Of a stretch of DNA of 64,000 nt, positions 6,095 to 15,435 are shown in pieces. The notes beneath the pieces were generated by a model. That model was not told the origin of the DNA. It worked only from the letters and a program-made list of their open reading frames with translations, and did not search any database. Position numbers and translations under genes: made by a program. Positions within the stretch are counted from its first letter, which is position 1; each line of letters starts with the position of its first letter. The stretch covers positions 1 through 64,000 of the forward strand of contig CAYJIJ010000001.1 of the NCBI GenBank assembly GCA_964370185.1. Direction: 5' to 3'. The stretch is from CAYJEQ01 sp964370185. GTDB taxonomy: Bacteria > Bacillota > Clostridia > Oscillospirales > Ruminococcaceae.

Positions 6095-9000
6095 CTACTC
6101 CTCTTCCTTTGGGATTTGTGGAGTGATAATTTTCACTACATTTCCCTTTTCATCCTGAGTATAGCCCTTGCCTGCTGAGTACTGTCTCACCCTATCAGCC
6201 ATGCTCATTTCAAAATTCAGTGCACCCTGTTGGTCGAACATTCCGCCGAGGTGTATGCCTGTGTTTTGTGCCGCCCATGTATTCATCAGTGCGTATCTTG
6301 CATTGTCGAAATAGTCATCGGGGAGCATTGTGGCAAAGAGATTGATTTTGTGTTCCTTGCCTTTATTTAGAGCTATTTCAAGGAATTCATTCATTTTAAA
6401 GCTCTTACTATAAACAGCTTTCATAAATAAATTCATATCGCCGATAAAGAGCACTATTCTCTTTTTATCTTTCATAGCTTCTTTAACACTCTTGCCCTCG
6501 CCCCTTGCGGCATTAACAATCTTATTTCTGCCTGAAAACTCTGGCACAAATACTTCATCCATAAGCCCAAACAGCTCTTCGTCAGTGCTGTAAACCTTCT
6601 CAAATAGTCCGCTTTCTGCAAGACTTGAATCGGCTTTGTCGAATAGATAGAGTGTGGCATCCTTTGCCTTTACCTGTTTTAAAATGGTCATTGCAAGCTC
6701 TTTCTTACCAGTGTTTTCAAAGCCACTTATTGTGTAGCAGAAGATATTATCTAAGTCGGTAGATATTACTGCACCGCTTTCGATATTGAGCCCGAGCGCA
6801 ATGCTATCTTTAGAAAGTTTTTTAACATCGTCATTTTCCATTAGGCTCTCATGGGTAACTCCGTCAACCACGCCGCCTAATTTTTTAACTCCACTGCTTT
6901 TTTTCATGTTTGCAAACATTTTGCGAAGTGTCTGCACTTGGCTTGCGCCTGCTTCTTCACGAACCGCATAAGCGACATGGAATTCAAGTGGAAGTGGAGC
7001 TTTGATAAGGCCACGGCCGGGTGTTCTATCATCGGGAAGAATTTCACTGCGTCCGCCAACTGCCGCTTCATATTCAAATTTATCGCTCATTTGGAGCGCT
7101 ATGCCATTTATAAAGTTTTGGCGCATACGACTGCGTATTTCACCCGAATTATTCATTGTTAAGATTAGGTAGATACCATAGCTTGCCGCTTCACGACTGA
7201 GCTGTGTGAGTGTGTCTTCATATTGGCTGTATGAATCAGCAAAGGCAACATAGTTATCAATGAAGAAGAGTATTGCAGGGCAGTCATCGCTCTGCTGTAC
7301 ATAGTCACGATATGAGCCTATGCCTGCTTCACTAAATTTGCTCTTTCTTTCTGCTAAAGTATTTTTAAGTAGAGCAAATACTTCTTCTATCTTGTCGTCC
7401 TCGCCCTCAAACATAACTCCGCCCACATGTGGTAAGTTTGCAAATACTGGCATTGTTCTGCTTGAGAAGTCGGCAATATAGATATTTACCTGTTCTTTTG
7501 TGTATTGTGTTACTGCTGAGTAAATTAATGTTTGTAAAAGTGTGGTTTTACCACTGCCGCCTGTACCGCATACAAGCAGATGTCCGTCCCTTAAGAAATC
7601 AACTGCAACGGGGAACTGGCTCTGTGTTTCTGGGCTGTCTGCCAAGCCGACTGGCAGAAGCAGTGAAAATCCTTTTGGCTTTTGTATTTTCGCAAGCTCT
7701 TCGAGATAGAGTGACTTTGGAAGTGGATCAAGCCAGATTTTGCGAAGTGCCGCAACGCTGTTTTCATCCGCAACATCATGCAGATGCTTAACCACTGCGT
7801 CAAGCTGTGTGAGCTTTGCAATATTATCGCTCTTTTTCTTTTTCTTCTGCTTAGGAACACCGTTTTTACCGATTAGATTAATAAGCTCAACCTTTGCATT
7901 TTTATCATCTGTAAAAGGTATATTGGGCTGATATTCCGCACCCGACCAACCACTTTGGAATTCGTCGAAAATTTCATCGTTACCTACTTGGAAGTAACCA
8001 CGACCAGTACCTGTGATAAATGCGGCTTCGGTGCGTTTTAGCATTTCATTTGAGTCCTGTTTATCGGCAACTCTTAAGCAGAGCCTAAAGCGTGTATTGG
8101 ACCAAATTTCTTCATCTACTACACCACTTGGTTTCTGTGTAGCAAGAATTAGGTTTACACCTAAAGAACGGCCTACACGAGCGGCGGAAACAAGCGCCCT
8201 TACAAATTCTGGTTGTTCTTTTTTTAGCTCGGCAAATTCGTCGGCGATTATAAGTAGATGCGGCATTGGCTCGCTCGCTACACCTGAACGGTAAAGCTCT
8301 ATGTATGCGTCGATATGCTTAACCTTGTATTCGTTAAACACTTTCTGCCTGTGCTTAATCTCTGCATTAATGGAGAGCAGTGCACGATTTGTGGCATTGC
8401 CGCCTAAGTTTGTGATTACACCCGCTAAGTGCGGAAGTCCGTCAAAGCTCTGCGCCATGCCACCGCCTTTGTAGTCGATTAGTATGAACGCTACTTCATG
8501 CGGATGGTAGTTTACTGCAAGGGAAAGGATGTAGCTTTGAAGTGTTTCCGATTTACCTGAACCAGTAGTACCTGCCACAAGTCCATGCGGGCCATGGTAT
8601 TTTTCATGGATGTCGAGGTAGAGAGGTACCCCACCCGATTTATAGCCGACCATCGCTTTCATACTTTCATATGTGCGATTTTCGAGCCATTTTTTCATTA
8701 CCTCTAAATCGTCTACATTTGAGGTTTTATACATATCTAAGAAGGTGAGCATTTCGGGAATACCTGCCGAAAGGTTCATCTCCCGCACCTTGTAATTTGA
8801 TAAATTTCTGCTGTACTCATCCATTTTAGCAACAGGGATAATGGGGAATTTTACATCTTCTCTTTCAGGGAATTCTCCCCTTGTGCTGTAAAATCCGTTG
8901 TAGTCGTCATTATCTTGAATAATTACGCTACAAGCCGCAGGGAGTTTATCAGTGGAGCTTACGGGGAATACCACTGTTATGCCAAGCTCTGGCGTGGGGT

Positions 9001-10696
9001 TTAATAGGTATTTAGCCATCGGCTCGTTTTCAATTAGGGATATATCCCCTATCACAACCACATAGTGTGGAAGTATTTTTGCATCTTCGTCCTTGCTACC
9101 TGTGTTTTCAAGCCTGTCACGAACTACTGAGGATAGGAAGTAGAGCACATCACCGACGGTATTTTTATCATTTGCAATAAGCCTGATACTGCCGTCCGGC
9201 GCCCATGTATGGGGCAAAAATCTTGCATGATCCCAGCTGTCCGTTTCGCTCATCGGGTAGATAAAGGATGTTCTAAGCTCTGTGTAGGGGTGGAGTGCTG
9301 TGAGCTGTGAAGTAACCACACGAACTAAGTTCAGCGCTTTATCCCTATTTTTACTTACGATACCAACCATCATATTATTTGAAAGGGAGAGTCTTGACGG
9401 CACATCATTTAACTGTGACATCTTCTCCTTGATTTTAGTTAGATTGTCGTTGAGTGGGTCGTAGTTTGCCATTGCTTGTTCTTTTGGAATTTCTACTTTA
9501 TTGAGGTTTGGAATATTGCAGTTACCCACATTAATATCCAAAAAGTCGTCATGCACACAGCTTTTTTCCCACAGCCTTGAAGAGCCATTTGCAAAGTTTA
9601 TAACCTGCTCACTGCCTGGGTACATAGCATTTAAAACTTCTCTGTTTAGCTCCATTTTATCCGCTATCAGCTTTGTCATATTATTTAGGTATTTCACATA
9701 TGTTTCTGTGCGCTCTTTTTCGGAAGTGAGTGCTTCTTCTTTGTTGTAGCGGATATTTAGTACCGCCCAACCACCGCCTATAAGTGCCGCACCAAGTGAC
9801 ATAACAAGCGAGCTTGCCATGCTTCCAGAATTGCCCGAGAGCATTGTCCCTGCAAGCATTGGGATAACCATTGTAAAGGAGGGGCCGAGTGTTAAAAATA
9901 GCGGTTGTTGCTTTTGATTATTCTTTGTGGGTGCACGCTCAATTGTGAAAGTTTCGGTGTCTAAGAGTTCTATTTTTCTTGGTGTTCTTAGGAAGTAGTT
10001 TTCTTCACCGCTATACTCGGACACTTCTTCGGAAAATTCTGTTGGTTCTATATTTATTTTCTTTAAAATCTTTTCATTTACTTGGCACTCATTTTTAGGA
10101 TTGTTTACACAGAGTACATTGCCGAGATAAACAATTTTAAGCCCCACTATATAGATTACATCGCCGTAGTTAAGCGGTCTTGTTGAGGTGAGGAGTCTGC
10201 CGTTTACAAATGTGCCGTTTACGCTGTTTCTGTCCTTTACGACTACTATTCCATCCTCCATCACTATTTCGGCGTGATTAGGTGAGCAGAATTTATTTGT
10301 ATGTACGATATTATTGCTACTTGTAGCGCTCCCTATTGTAACCGCTTTTATCGCATTGATGTCTAAAAAATATTTATCGAATGATGTATTGCCCTTATCT
10401 GCTTCTGAAACTGTGAGGGAGAAAATCATATCAGTATTTCTTATATTGCAGTTCAAAAGTAAGCCGTCTTCAAGCTCACAGCTTTCAAGCGGTTTTTCAT
10501 CTTTAGTAATGACAAACTGCTTTGTGCTGTGCATACTCCATTTTCCTCCCCATACTTCAATGGGGAGCATAATGTCATCAACAAGTCCGCTTATCGACGG
10601 GCGAATTTCCACTGACATGGTTTTATTATCCACAACGGGCAAATAAATTTCTTGGAAACCATTTTCAAAGATAGCCGTGAGTAATAGATTATTCAT
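6095..10696 (-). CDS. essC: Type VII secretion ATPase EssC/YukB (FHA and FtsK/SpoIIIE domains)
   Basis: 1533-residue membrane motor that recognises and drives WXG100 substrates across the membrane. An FHA domain at about residues 115-205 contains SPNHAEI and RNSVNGTFVNG. Two membrane segments lie at about 265-318. Three FtsK-like ATPase modules follow. Module 1 has GTTGSGKSE near residue 708 with HLLIIADEFAEL. Module 2 has GTGGSGKTT near 1042 with AILFFIDNY. Module 3 has a degenerate GFENTGKKE near 1325 lacking the Walker A Ser/Thr. The start ATG lies behind GAAAGGA with a 10-base gap. The length is typical of Firmicute EssC. EssA, EssB and EsaA are not recognisable next to it. Confidence 0.95.
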   Translation of the reverse strand: MNNLLLTAIFENGFQEIYLPVVDNKTMSVEIRPSISGLVDDIMLPIEVWGGKWSMHSTKQFVITKDEKPLESCELEDGLLLNCNIRNTDMIFSLTVSEADKGNTSFDKYFLDINAIKAVTIGSATSSNNIVHTNKFCSPNHAEIVMEDGIVVVKDRNSVNGTFVNGRLLTSTRPLNYGDVIYIVGLKIVYLGNVLCVNNPKNECQVNEKILKKINIEPTEFSEEVSEYSGEENYFLRTPRKIELLDTETFTIERAPTKNNQKQQPLFLTLGPSFTMVIPMLAGTMLSGNSGSMASSLVMSLGAALIGGGWAVLNIRYNKEEALTSEKERTETYVKYLNNMTKLIADKMELNREVLNAMYPGSEQVINFANGSSRLWEKSCVHDDFLDINVGNCNIPNLNKVEIPKEQAMANYDPLNDNLTKIKEKMSQLNDVPSRLSLSNNMMVGIVSKNRDKALNLVRVVTSQLTALHPYTELRTSFIYPMSETDSWDHARFLPHTWAPDGSIRLIANDKNTVGDVLYFLSSVVRDRLENTGSKDEDAKILPHYVVVIGDISLIENEPMAKYLLNPTPELGITVVFPVSSTDKLPAACSVIIQDNDDYNGFYSTRGEFPEREDVKFPIIPVAKMDEYSRNLSNYKVREMNLSAGIPEMLTFLDMYKTSNVDDLEVMKKWLENRTYESMKAMVGYKSGGVPLYLDIHEKYHGPHGLVAGTTGSGKSETLQSYILSLAVNYHPHEVAFILIDYKGGGMAQSFDGLPHLAGVITNLGGNATNRALLSINAEIKHRQKVFNEYKVKHIDAYIELYRSGVASEPMPHLLIIADEFAELKKEQPEFVRALVSAARVGRSLGVNLILATQKPSGVVDEEIWSNTRFRLCLRVADKQDSNEMLKRTEAAFITGTGRGYFQVGNDEIFDEFQSGWSGAEYQPNIPFTDDKNAKVELINLIGKNGVPKQKKKKKSDNIAKLTQLDAVVKHLHDVADENSVAALRKIWLDPLPKSLYLEELAKIQKPKGFSLLLPVGLADSPETQSQFPVAVDFLRDGHLLVCGTGGSGKTTLLQTLIYSAVTQYTKEQVNIYIADFSSRTMPVFANLPHVGGVMFEGEDDKIEEVFALLKNTLAERKSKFSEAGIGSYRDYVQQSDDCPAILFFIDNYVAFADSYSQYEDTLTQLSREAASYGIYLILTMNNSGEIRSRMRQNFINGIALQMSDKFEYEAAVGGRSEILPDDRTPGRGLIKAPLPLEFHVAYAVREEAGASQVQTLRKMFANMKKSSGVKKLGGVVDGVTHESLMENDDVKKLSKDSIALGLNIESGAVISTDLDNIFCYTISGFENTGKKELAMTILKQVKAKDATLYLFDKADSSLAESGLFEKVYSTDEELFGLMDEVFVPEFSGRNKIVNAARGEGKSVKEAMKDKKRIVLFIGDMNLFMKAVYSKSFKMNEFLEIALNKGKEHKINLFATMLPDDYFDNARYALMNTWAAQNTGIHLGGMFDQQGALNFEMSMADRVRQYSAGKGYTQDEKGNVVKIITPQIPKEEE

Positions 10697-10775
10697 TTTA
10701 CTATCATTCCTTTCAGATTAACGCCAAAATTTAAACTCTCCTTGCATTGGCAGAAGGTTTTACCAATTGCTTATT

Positions 10776-12149
10776 TTAATAGTTGTCACTGATTTTTTCT
10801 ATAATATATCCATCAACATCTACTAACTGAGTAGCTGAAACAAATGTATATGGATATTTCTCTCCACCCACATGGCATACTACAACATCATCTTCAATTT
10901 CATATATATTTTCAAATAAGAAGTTGCCATTTTGGTAGTAATGGGCTTTACCTGTAACACCGTCACTGGAGGGGAGAATAACCATTGTTGTTTCATACAC
11001 CTGCCATTGCCCCGGTATCACCTCTGCAATTTGCGCCGAGGTGGGCTCTGCTAAATATCCATCCCTGACAAAAGTGATATCAAAATCGGGCATGTAGAGG
11101 TTTGCTCCTTGAAATAGCACATCGTAAGCAGGGCTTCCATCCGTATATAGGGTAATATGGTCGCCGTAGAAATAATACATGTCGTAGTAAACTGTTTCAA
11201 CGGAATCACTGAATTCATATTCTTCTTCGTAAAGATAAAGAGCTGCCGTGCCATCGGTTGAATACCATGAGCCGTAAAGATCATCCTGTGAGGTAATGGC
11301 GTATATATTCAAATCGCCTTCTCTGCTATATGTAGTGTCAAGTTCAAGTGCATATAACATTAGATCTTCATTCATTGTAAGCGTAACTATTGGAACATCG
11401 CCTTCGAGTAGATAGACTGTTGTGTCATCAATTTCATAGGCGCCCACTGCCATTTCTCCAGTGACTGAAGTCATTTCAAACTCATCACCTATAAAATCAA
11501 TCATGGATAATCCGTTTGATGCATACCATACGCCTTGAAGCTCGCTCTCTTTAATGCCACCTCCACCAAGGAGCATTACCATCACTGCAATTATTACTAT
11601 TGCAACTGCACCTATACCGCCAAACATCATCATTTTCTGCTTATCGGGTGCCGCCGCAGTTGCAGCATCTCCTGTGGGAGCTTTTGGTGATGGTGTATCG
11701 GTTTTTTCATTTTTGGTAAATTTGTTTTGCAGGTTACTTGCAGTGGAGCCAAGCTTTCCTGTTATGTCGGACTGGAGTTTTTTCCCTTGTGCGGCAATTT
11801 CAGCTTTTTTAGCATCCAGTGCTGCCTTTTTTGCCTCCTCTTCAGCCTTTTGCTTCCTCTCAGCCGCTTCTACTTCCATTTTTTTAGCGTCTTCCTCTGC
11901 TCGACGCTTTCTCTCGATAGCTTCGGCTTCAATTCTTTTAGCGTCTTCTTCAGCCTGACGCTTTCTCTCCGCTACTTCAAGCTCAAGCCTCTTAACTTCT
12001 TCCTCTGCCGCTATCCTTTGAGCTTCTTTTTCTGCCGCAATTCTCTGCGCTTCTTGCTCTTCTAACTGTTTCTTTCTTGAAGATACAAATAGTGCTTGTG
12101 TCTGGTCACTCGATGGTGCGTTTTGCACTTTCTTATCATTATTTTCCAT
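10776..12149 (-). CDS. Single-pass membrane protein with a long coiled coil and three repeated outer domains, first gene of the type VII locus
   Basis: 457 residues. Residues 25-130 are Ala/Glu/Lys/Arg-rich coiled coil, including an 18-residue unit repeated three times in tandem (59-76, 77-94, 95-112). A low-complexity linker follows, then one membrane helix (about 175-195), then about 260 residues outside. The outer part holds three related blocks about 87 residues apart, each opening with a hydrophobic-x-Gly-x-Trp start (LQGVW 204, LYGSW 291, IPGQW 378), reminiscent of lipocalin-like small beta domains. It is first in the operon and precedes essC by 79 bases. I recognise no EssA, EssB or EsaA similarity. 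By position and topology it may be this system's scaffold or channel partner; function unknown. Confidence 0.7.
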   Translation of the reverse strand: MENNDKKVQNAPSSDQTQALFVSSRKKQLEEQEAQRIAAEKEAQRIAAEEEVKRLELEVAERKRQAEEDAKRIEAEAIERKRRAEEDAKKMEVEAAERKQKAEEEAKKAALDAKKAEIAAQGKKLQSDITGKLGSTASNLQNKFTKNEKTDTPSPKAPTGDAATAAAPDKQKMMMFGGIGAVAIVIIAVMVMLLGGGGIKESELQGVWYASNGLSMIDFIGDEFEMTSVTGEMAVGAYEIDDTTVYLLEGDVPIVTLTMNEDLMLYALELDTTYSREGDLNIYAITSQDDLYGSWYSTDGTAALYLYEEEYEFSDSVETVYYDMYYFYGDHITLYTDGSPAYDVLFQGANLYMPDFDITFVRDGYLAEPTSAQIAEVIPGQWQVYETTMVILPSSDGVTGKAHYYQNGNFLFENIYEIEDDVVVCHVGGEKYPYTFVSATQLVDVDGYIIEKISDNY

Positions 12150-12218
12150 ATTGCATCCTGCCTTTCTAAAATTAAAAATTCAAAAACAATAGCTAATTCT
12201 ACAGTTTAGCCTAATAAA

Positions 12219-12229
12219 ATTATAGCAAA
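12219..12229 (-). promoter_or_regulatory. Extended -10 promoter for the type VII operon
   Basis: On the minus strand TTTGCTATAAT is an extended -10 (TG one base before TATAAT). The -35 region is weak (TTAATC at an 18-base spacing). The start would lie about 60 bases before the first gene of the secretion operon. The rest of 12150-12615 holds AT-rich sequence and the direct repeats listed separately; no gene is seen there. Confidence 0.45.
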
Positions 12230-12438
12230 TATTTCTTTTAATGATTAATTGTTACAAAAACTATATCATTTGCATTGCAATATCTTTTACATATTAATTT
12301 AGTAACTGATGTATTTTTTTATATTTTTTATACAATTTAAGACACGCACAGACATGATTTCTACAAACTTTACAATTAATTACAGATTTTTAAAAATAAT
12401 AGCGATTTTTCGTTGTTTTTGGTGTATTATATATATAG

Positions 12439-12505
12439 CTAATCAAAGTAAATGGCTTACGATGTAGAATATTTTTTTGTATATCTAATCAATGTAAATG
12501 ACTTA
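12439..12505 (+). repeat. Pair of 21-bp direct repeats upstream of the histidine kinase gene
   Basis: CTAATCAAAGTAAATGGCTTA at 12439-12459 recurs at 12485-12505 with two differences, 46 bases start to start. The repeats lie between the divergent secretion operon and the two-component genes. OmpR-type regulators bind direct repeats, so these are candidate operators for the regulator encoded at 13965-14645 or for another factor. Confidence 0.6.
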
Positions 12506-12615
12506 AGGAAATTTTCCTTTTTTCCTTTCCCGATTAGGGTATAGAGAATTACATAAAAGATTATCCGACTGCGAAATTGCTGATGCTATTTTGCTAATAT
12601 TAAGGAGGGTAGCCC

Positions 12616-13911
12616 TTGGAGAAAGTTAAAAAATGCATACGATATGTAGCCGATAATTTTTTCGACTCAAAATTTGAGTTTAGAGTTAGGCTTTTTAACA
12701 TACTTGCACTGTCTGCAAGCATTATGTGCTTTTGCCTTATAATTGCCACAATGCTTACAGGTGCTACATTTTTTGTAGTATCACTCATATCCATTTCACT
12801 GCTTTTTTCTGTTGGTATGTTAATATATTCTAAGAAAAGCGGCGATTATAATCTCTGCTCACTGATAACGATTATTGTTGTTTTTTTCATTATTTTTCCT
12901 GTATTTTTCTTCTCGGATGGTGGATATCGCAGTGGGATATCAAACTATTTTATTTTTGCAATTGTTTTCACTGTGCTGATGCTTGATAAGATGTATGCGA
13001 TTGTTGTTAGTATACTTGAAATTCTGCTCTTTGTTGGAATGTGCGCCATAGCATATATCTATCCCGAAACTGTCACTCTTATCGCTTCAGAATCAAGGGT
13101 TTTTTGGGATTATCTAATTGCATTTCTCGGCTCTGGGATGGTATGCGGCCTTGTGGTTTATTTATATATGAGTGAGTATGAAGACCAAAGAATACAGCTC
13201 AGTGTGCAAAATGAACAACTCCAAAAGTACAATGAAGCAAAAAATACATTTTTAACAACAGTTGCGCATGAAATTAAAAATCCTCTCACCGCAATTTCTC
13301 TTAATGCAAGGGATACCATGGAGCTATTTTATGAAGAGCTTCAAGACGAAGACTTAATTCAGGGAAATCTTGAAACAGTGGAGAAAATTGTAATGAGAAT
13401 AGACCGCATTCTTTCGGATTTGATGGATACGGTTTCGATAGAACAGGGCAGACTTTCCCTCTCTCTCTCCCCTTTACAGCTCCGTGAGGTTTTGAGTGAG
13501 GCTGGTAACATGCTCATGAAAGATGCAAATGCCAAGGGGAATGTGATAAATTACAATATAGAAAATTCTCCTCCGATAATGGCGGATTATCAAAGGCTCT
13601 TACAGGTAGTTATAAATCTACTTTCCAACGCTATAAAACACACCAAAAACGGGAGCATAACACTCAGTCTTAAAAATGATGGGGATTATCAAATAGTCTC
13701 TGTAAGTGATACTGGTGAAGGGATAGCTGAGGAAATTCGCAGCGAAGTTTTTAAGGGCTACGTATCAATGAGCAAGGAATATTGGCGCCATGGAATTGGG
13801 CTTTACATAAGCCACCAGATAGTAATGGCTCACCACGGCACAATCGACATTGACAGCGAAGTAGGAAAAGGATGTAATGTATTTTTCCGCATACCTATTG
13901 GTGAATGTTAA
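12616..13911 (+). CDS. Membrane sensor histidine kinase
   Basis: 431 residues. The first 190 residues hold about six hydrophobic segments with no obvious periplasmic sensor domain, so sensing is probably within the membrane. HisKA follows with the phospho-acceptor in VAHEIKNPL (His at about 218). The HATPase domain contains INLLSNAIKHTKNG (N box) and VSDTGEGI (G1 box), with a C-terminal GIGLYIS G2 box. The start is TTG, 6 bases after AAGGAGGG; no better ATG exists nearby. The stop lies 53 bases before the response regulator start. Divergent from the type VII operon, it may control that system, though this is only positional. Confidence 0.9.
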   Translation: MEKVKKCIRYVADNFFDSKFEFRVRLFNILALSASIMCFCLIIATMLTGATFFVVSLISISLLFSVGMLIYSKKSGDYNLCSLITIIVVFFIIFPVFFFSDGGYRSGISNYFIFAIVFTVLMLDKMYAIVVSILEILLFVGMCAIAYIYPETVTLIASESRVFWDYLIAFLGSGMVCGLVVYLYMSEYEDQRIQLSVQNEQLQKYNEAKNTFLTTVAHEIKNPLTAISLNARDTMELFYEELQDEDLIQGNLETVEKIVMRIDRILSDLMDTVSIEQGRLSLSLSPLQLREVLSEAGNMLMKDANAKGNVINYNIENSPPIMADYQRLLQVVINLLSNAIKHTKNGSITLSLKNDGDYQIVSVSDTGEGIAEEIRSEVFKGYVSMSKEYWRHGIGLYISHQIVMAHHGTIDIDSEVGKGCNVFFRIPIGEC

Positions 13912-13964
13912 GAGCTTGTATTTTATTATTTACCCTCACACCAAATAGTAGAATGGAGTATTTT

Positions 13965-14645
13965 ATGAAGAATAGGATTTTAATAGTCGAAGATGAAGTA
14001 GAAATTCTTTACACAAATATGCAGATGCTAAAAAGGCGTGGATATGATGTATATACTGCTGAAACAGTATCCGAAGCTAATGATATCATCAATTCAAAGC
14101 CAATTGATTTATTGATTTTAGATATTATGCTCCCCGATGGAAGTGGATTTGATATATGTAATGATTTCAGAGAAAAAAATATGCAACCCATATTATTTCT
14201 CTCAGCTAAATCGGATACTATGAGCAAGGTGGATGCACTTAGAAAAGGTGGTGACTACTTTCTTGCTAAACCATATAATTTTGATGAATTATTAGCCATA
14301 ATCGAAAGACTATTAGAGCGCCAAAATGAATTTAGTGGAAAAAACTCCATTTCGGTTGGCAATCTGCATTTTGATCATTTAAATTTTTCTGCGAAAGTTG
14401 CTGGAAGGGATATCTTTCTCACTAAAATTGAGGCTACTATTTTAAGTATTTTAATAAAAAACATTAATAAAGAAATTAGCAGGGATTATTTATTTAAGCA
14501 AGTTTGGGGTAATTCCGACCGTGGTGATTCAAGGGTTTTAAGGACGCATATCTCAAGGCTAAAGCAAAAAATAGACTGTGAAAACACTGATAGTTATGAT
14601 ATTATTTCAGTTTATGGCAAGGGATATATTTTTACAAAGGGATAA
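13965..14645 (+). CDS. OmpR-family response regulator
   Basis: About 226 residues: a receiver with acidic residues VEDE, phospho-acceptor Asp at about 53 (LLILDIMLP) and Lys in LAKPY, followed by a winged-helix Trans_reg_C domain ending SVYGKGYIFTKG. It is the cognate partner of the kinase just upstream. The frame is open upstream to 13905, but the ATG at 13965 has ATGGAG 6 bases before it and gives the normal MKNRILIVEDE start. The likely targets are direct-repeat operators, perhaps those at 12439-12505. A strong terminator follows. Confidence 0.93.
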   Translation: MKNRILIVEDEVEILYTNMQMLKRRGYDVYTAETVSEANDIINSKPIDLLILDIMLPDGSGFDICNDFREKNMQPILFLSAKSDTMSKVDALRKGGDYFLAKPYNFDELLAIIERLLERQNEFSGKNSISVGNLHFDHLNFSAKVAGRDIFLTKIEATILSILIKNINKEISRDYLFKQVWGNSDRGDSRVLRTHISRLKQKIDCENTDSYDIISVYGKGYIFTKG

Positions 14646-14708
14646 GTTTTCTGTTTACATACTTTGGATAAAATATCACTTAAAAATGATTTTATTTAAA
14701 ATAATTAT

Positions 14709-14747
14709 AAAAAACATCTACAAGTATAAAACTTGTAGATGTTTTTA
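14709..14747. terminator. Bidirectional terminator between convergent operons
   Basis: A perfect 16-bp stem (14710-14725 with 14731-14746) has A-runs on one side and T-runs on the other. It serves the response regulator transcript on the plus strand and the radical-SAM-linked gene on the minus strand. Confidence 0.85.
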
Positions 14748-14769
14748 AGTTTAATATAATTTTTAATGA

Positions 14770-15435
14770 TTAAGAAAATACTTTCCCATCTTCGGTGATA
14801 ATCGCAATTCGCTTTACAGCGGTGTGGCTTATCTGATAATTATATCTCTTAGCAAATTCATTAATCATGAGGCTTGGATTGATATTTAGATTAATCCCTG
14901 ACGCAAATCTTGCGCTCATGCTAAGACAGTTCTCGGTGGTGCTGTGCTGTGATATTTCAAAAAGCGGTTTGATGTCAATTTCCTTTTCGCCTTTTTTAGT
15001 TTTTTTCAGCACTGTTATTTCACTTAACTCAGTGAATGCTTCCATATCTCTTTTAAGCTCTTCAGTTGTGGCATTTTCAAAAAATATGTCAATTTTATAG
15101 TCCGCCCACTTTATTTTTTCAGGCTTATTTATTGGTGCCGATGCAGATAGAGCAGTTAGTCCTTGGGGAAGAACTTCATTAAATCTTTTCACGAAATCCT
15201 CTGCCGATACATCGTCAATGAGTCGTACATCCATATACTCACAGTCGCTTTCATATCCAAGCGAAAGCGGAAGTGCAAAAGTTAGATATAGATGGGGGTT
15301 AAAGCCCTCGGTGTACCAGATTGGAAGTTTCGCTCTTTTTAGCGCTCTTTGCATACATCTTGTCATGTCGAGATGTGATATATATTTTGCTCTGCCTTTT
15401 TTCTCAAAGGTTATTCTTAGTGGTTGCATTTGCAT
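14770..15435 (-). CDS. TIGR03936/DUF2344 family radical-SAM-linked protein
   Basis: About 221 residues starting MQMQPLRITFEKKG, with the family's KYISHLDMTRCMQRALKRA and PIWYTEGFNPHLYLTFALP segments. The family is nearly always encoded next to (or fused with) the TIGR03960 radical SAM protein and is thought to act with it in tRNA or rRNA modification; the exact reaction is not known to me. The ATG overlaps the upstream stop as TAATG, with GGAGG 9 bases before it, so the two are translationally coupled. In many Clostridia rng and rplU follow; here a terminator and a convergent operon follow instead. Confidence 0.88.
   Translation of the reverse strand: MQMQPLRITFEKKGRAKYISHLDMTRCMQRALKRAKLPIWYTEGFNPHLYLTFALPLSLGYESDCEYMDVRLIDDVSAEDFVKRFNEVLPQGLTALSASAPINKPEKIKWADYKIDIFFENATTEELKRDMEAFTELSEITVLKKTKKGEKEIDIKPLFEISQHSTTENCLSMSARFASGINLNINPSLMINEFAKRYNYQISHTAVKRIAIITEDGKVFS

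Noticed and set aside
12439..12505. Attachment site or insertion-sequence target duplication
   Set aside because: The repeats flank only 25 bases of unremarkable DNA, with no integrase or transposase anywhere in the window.
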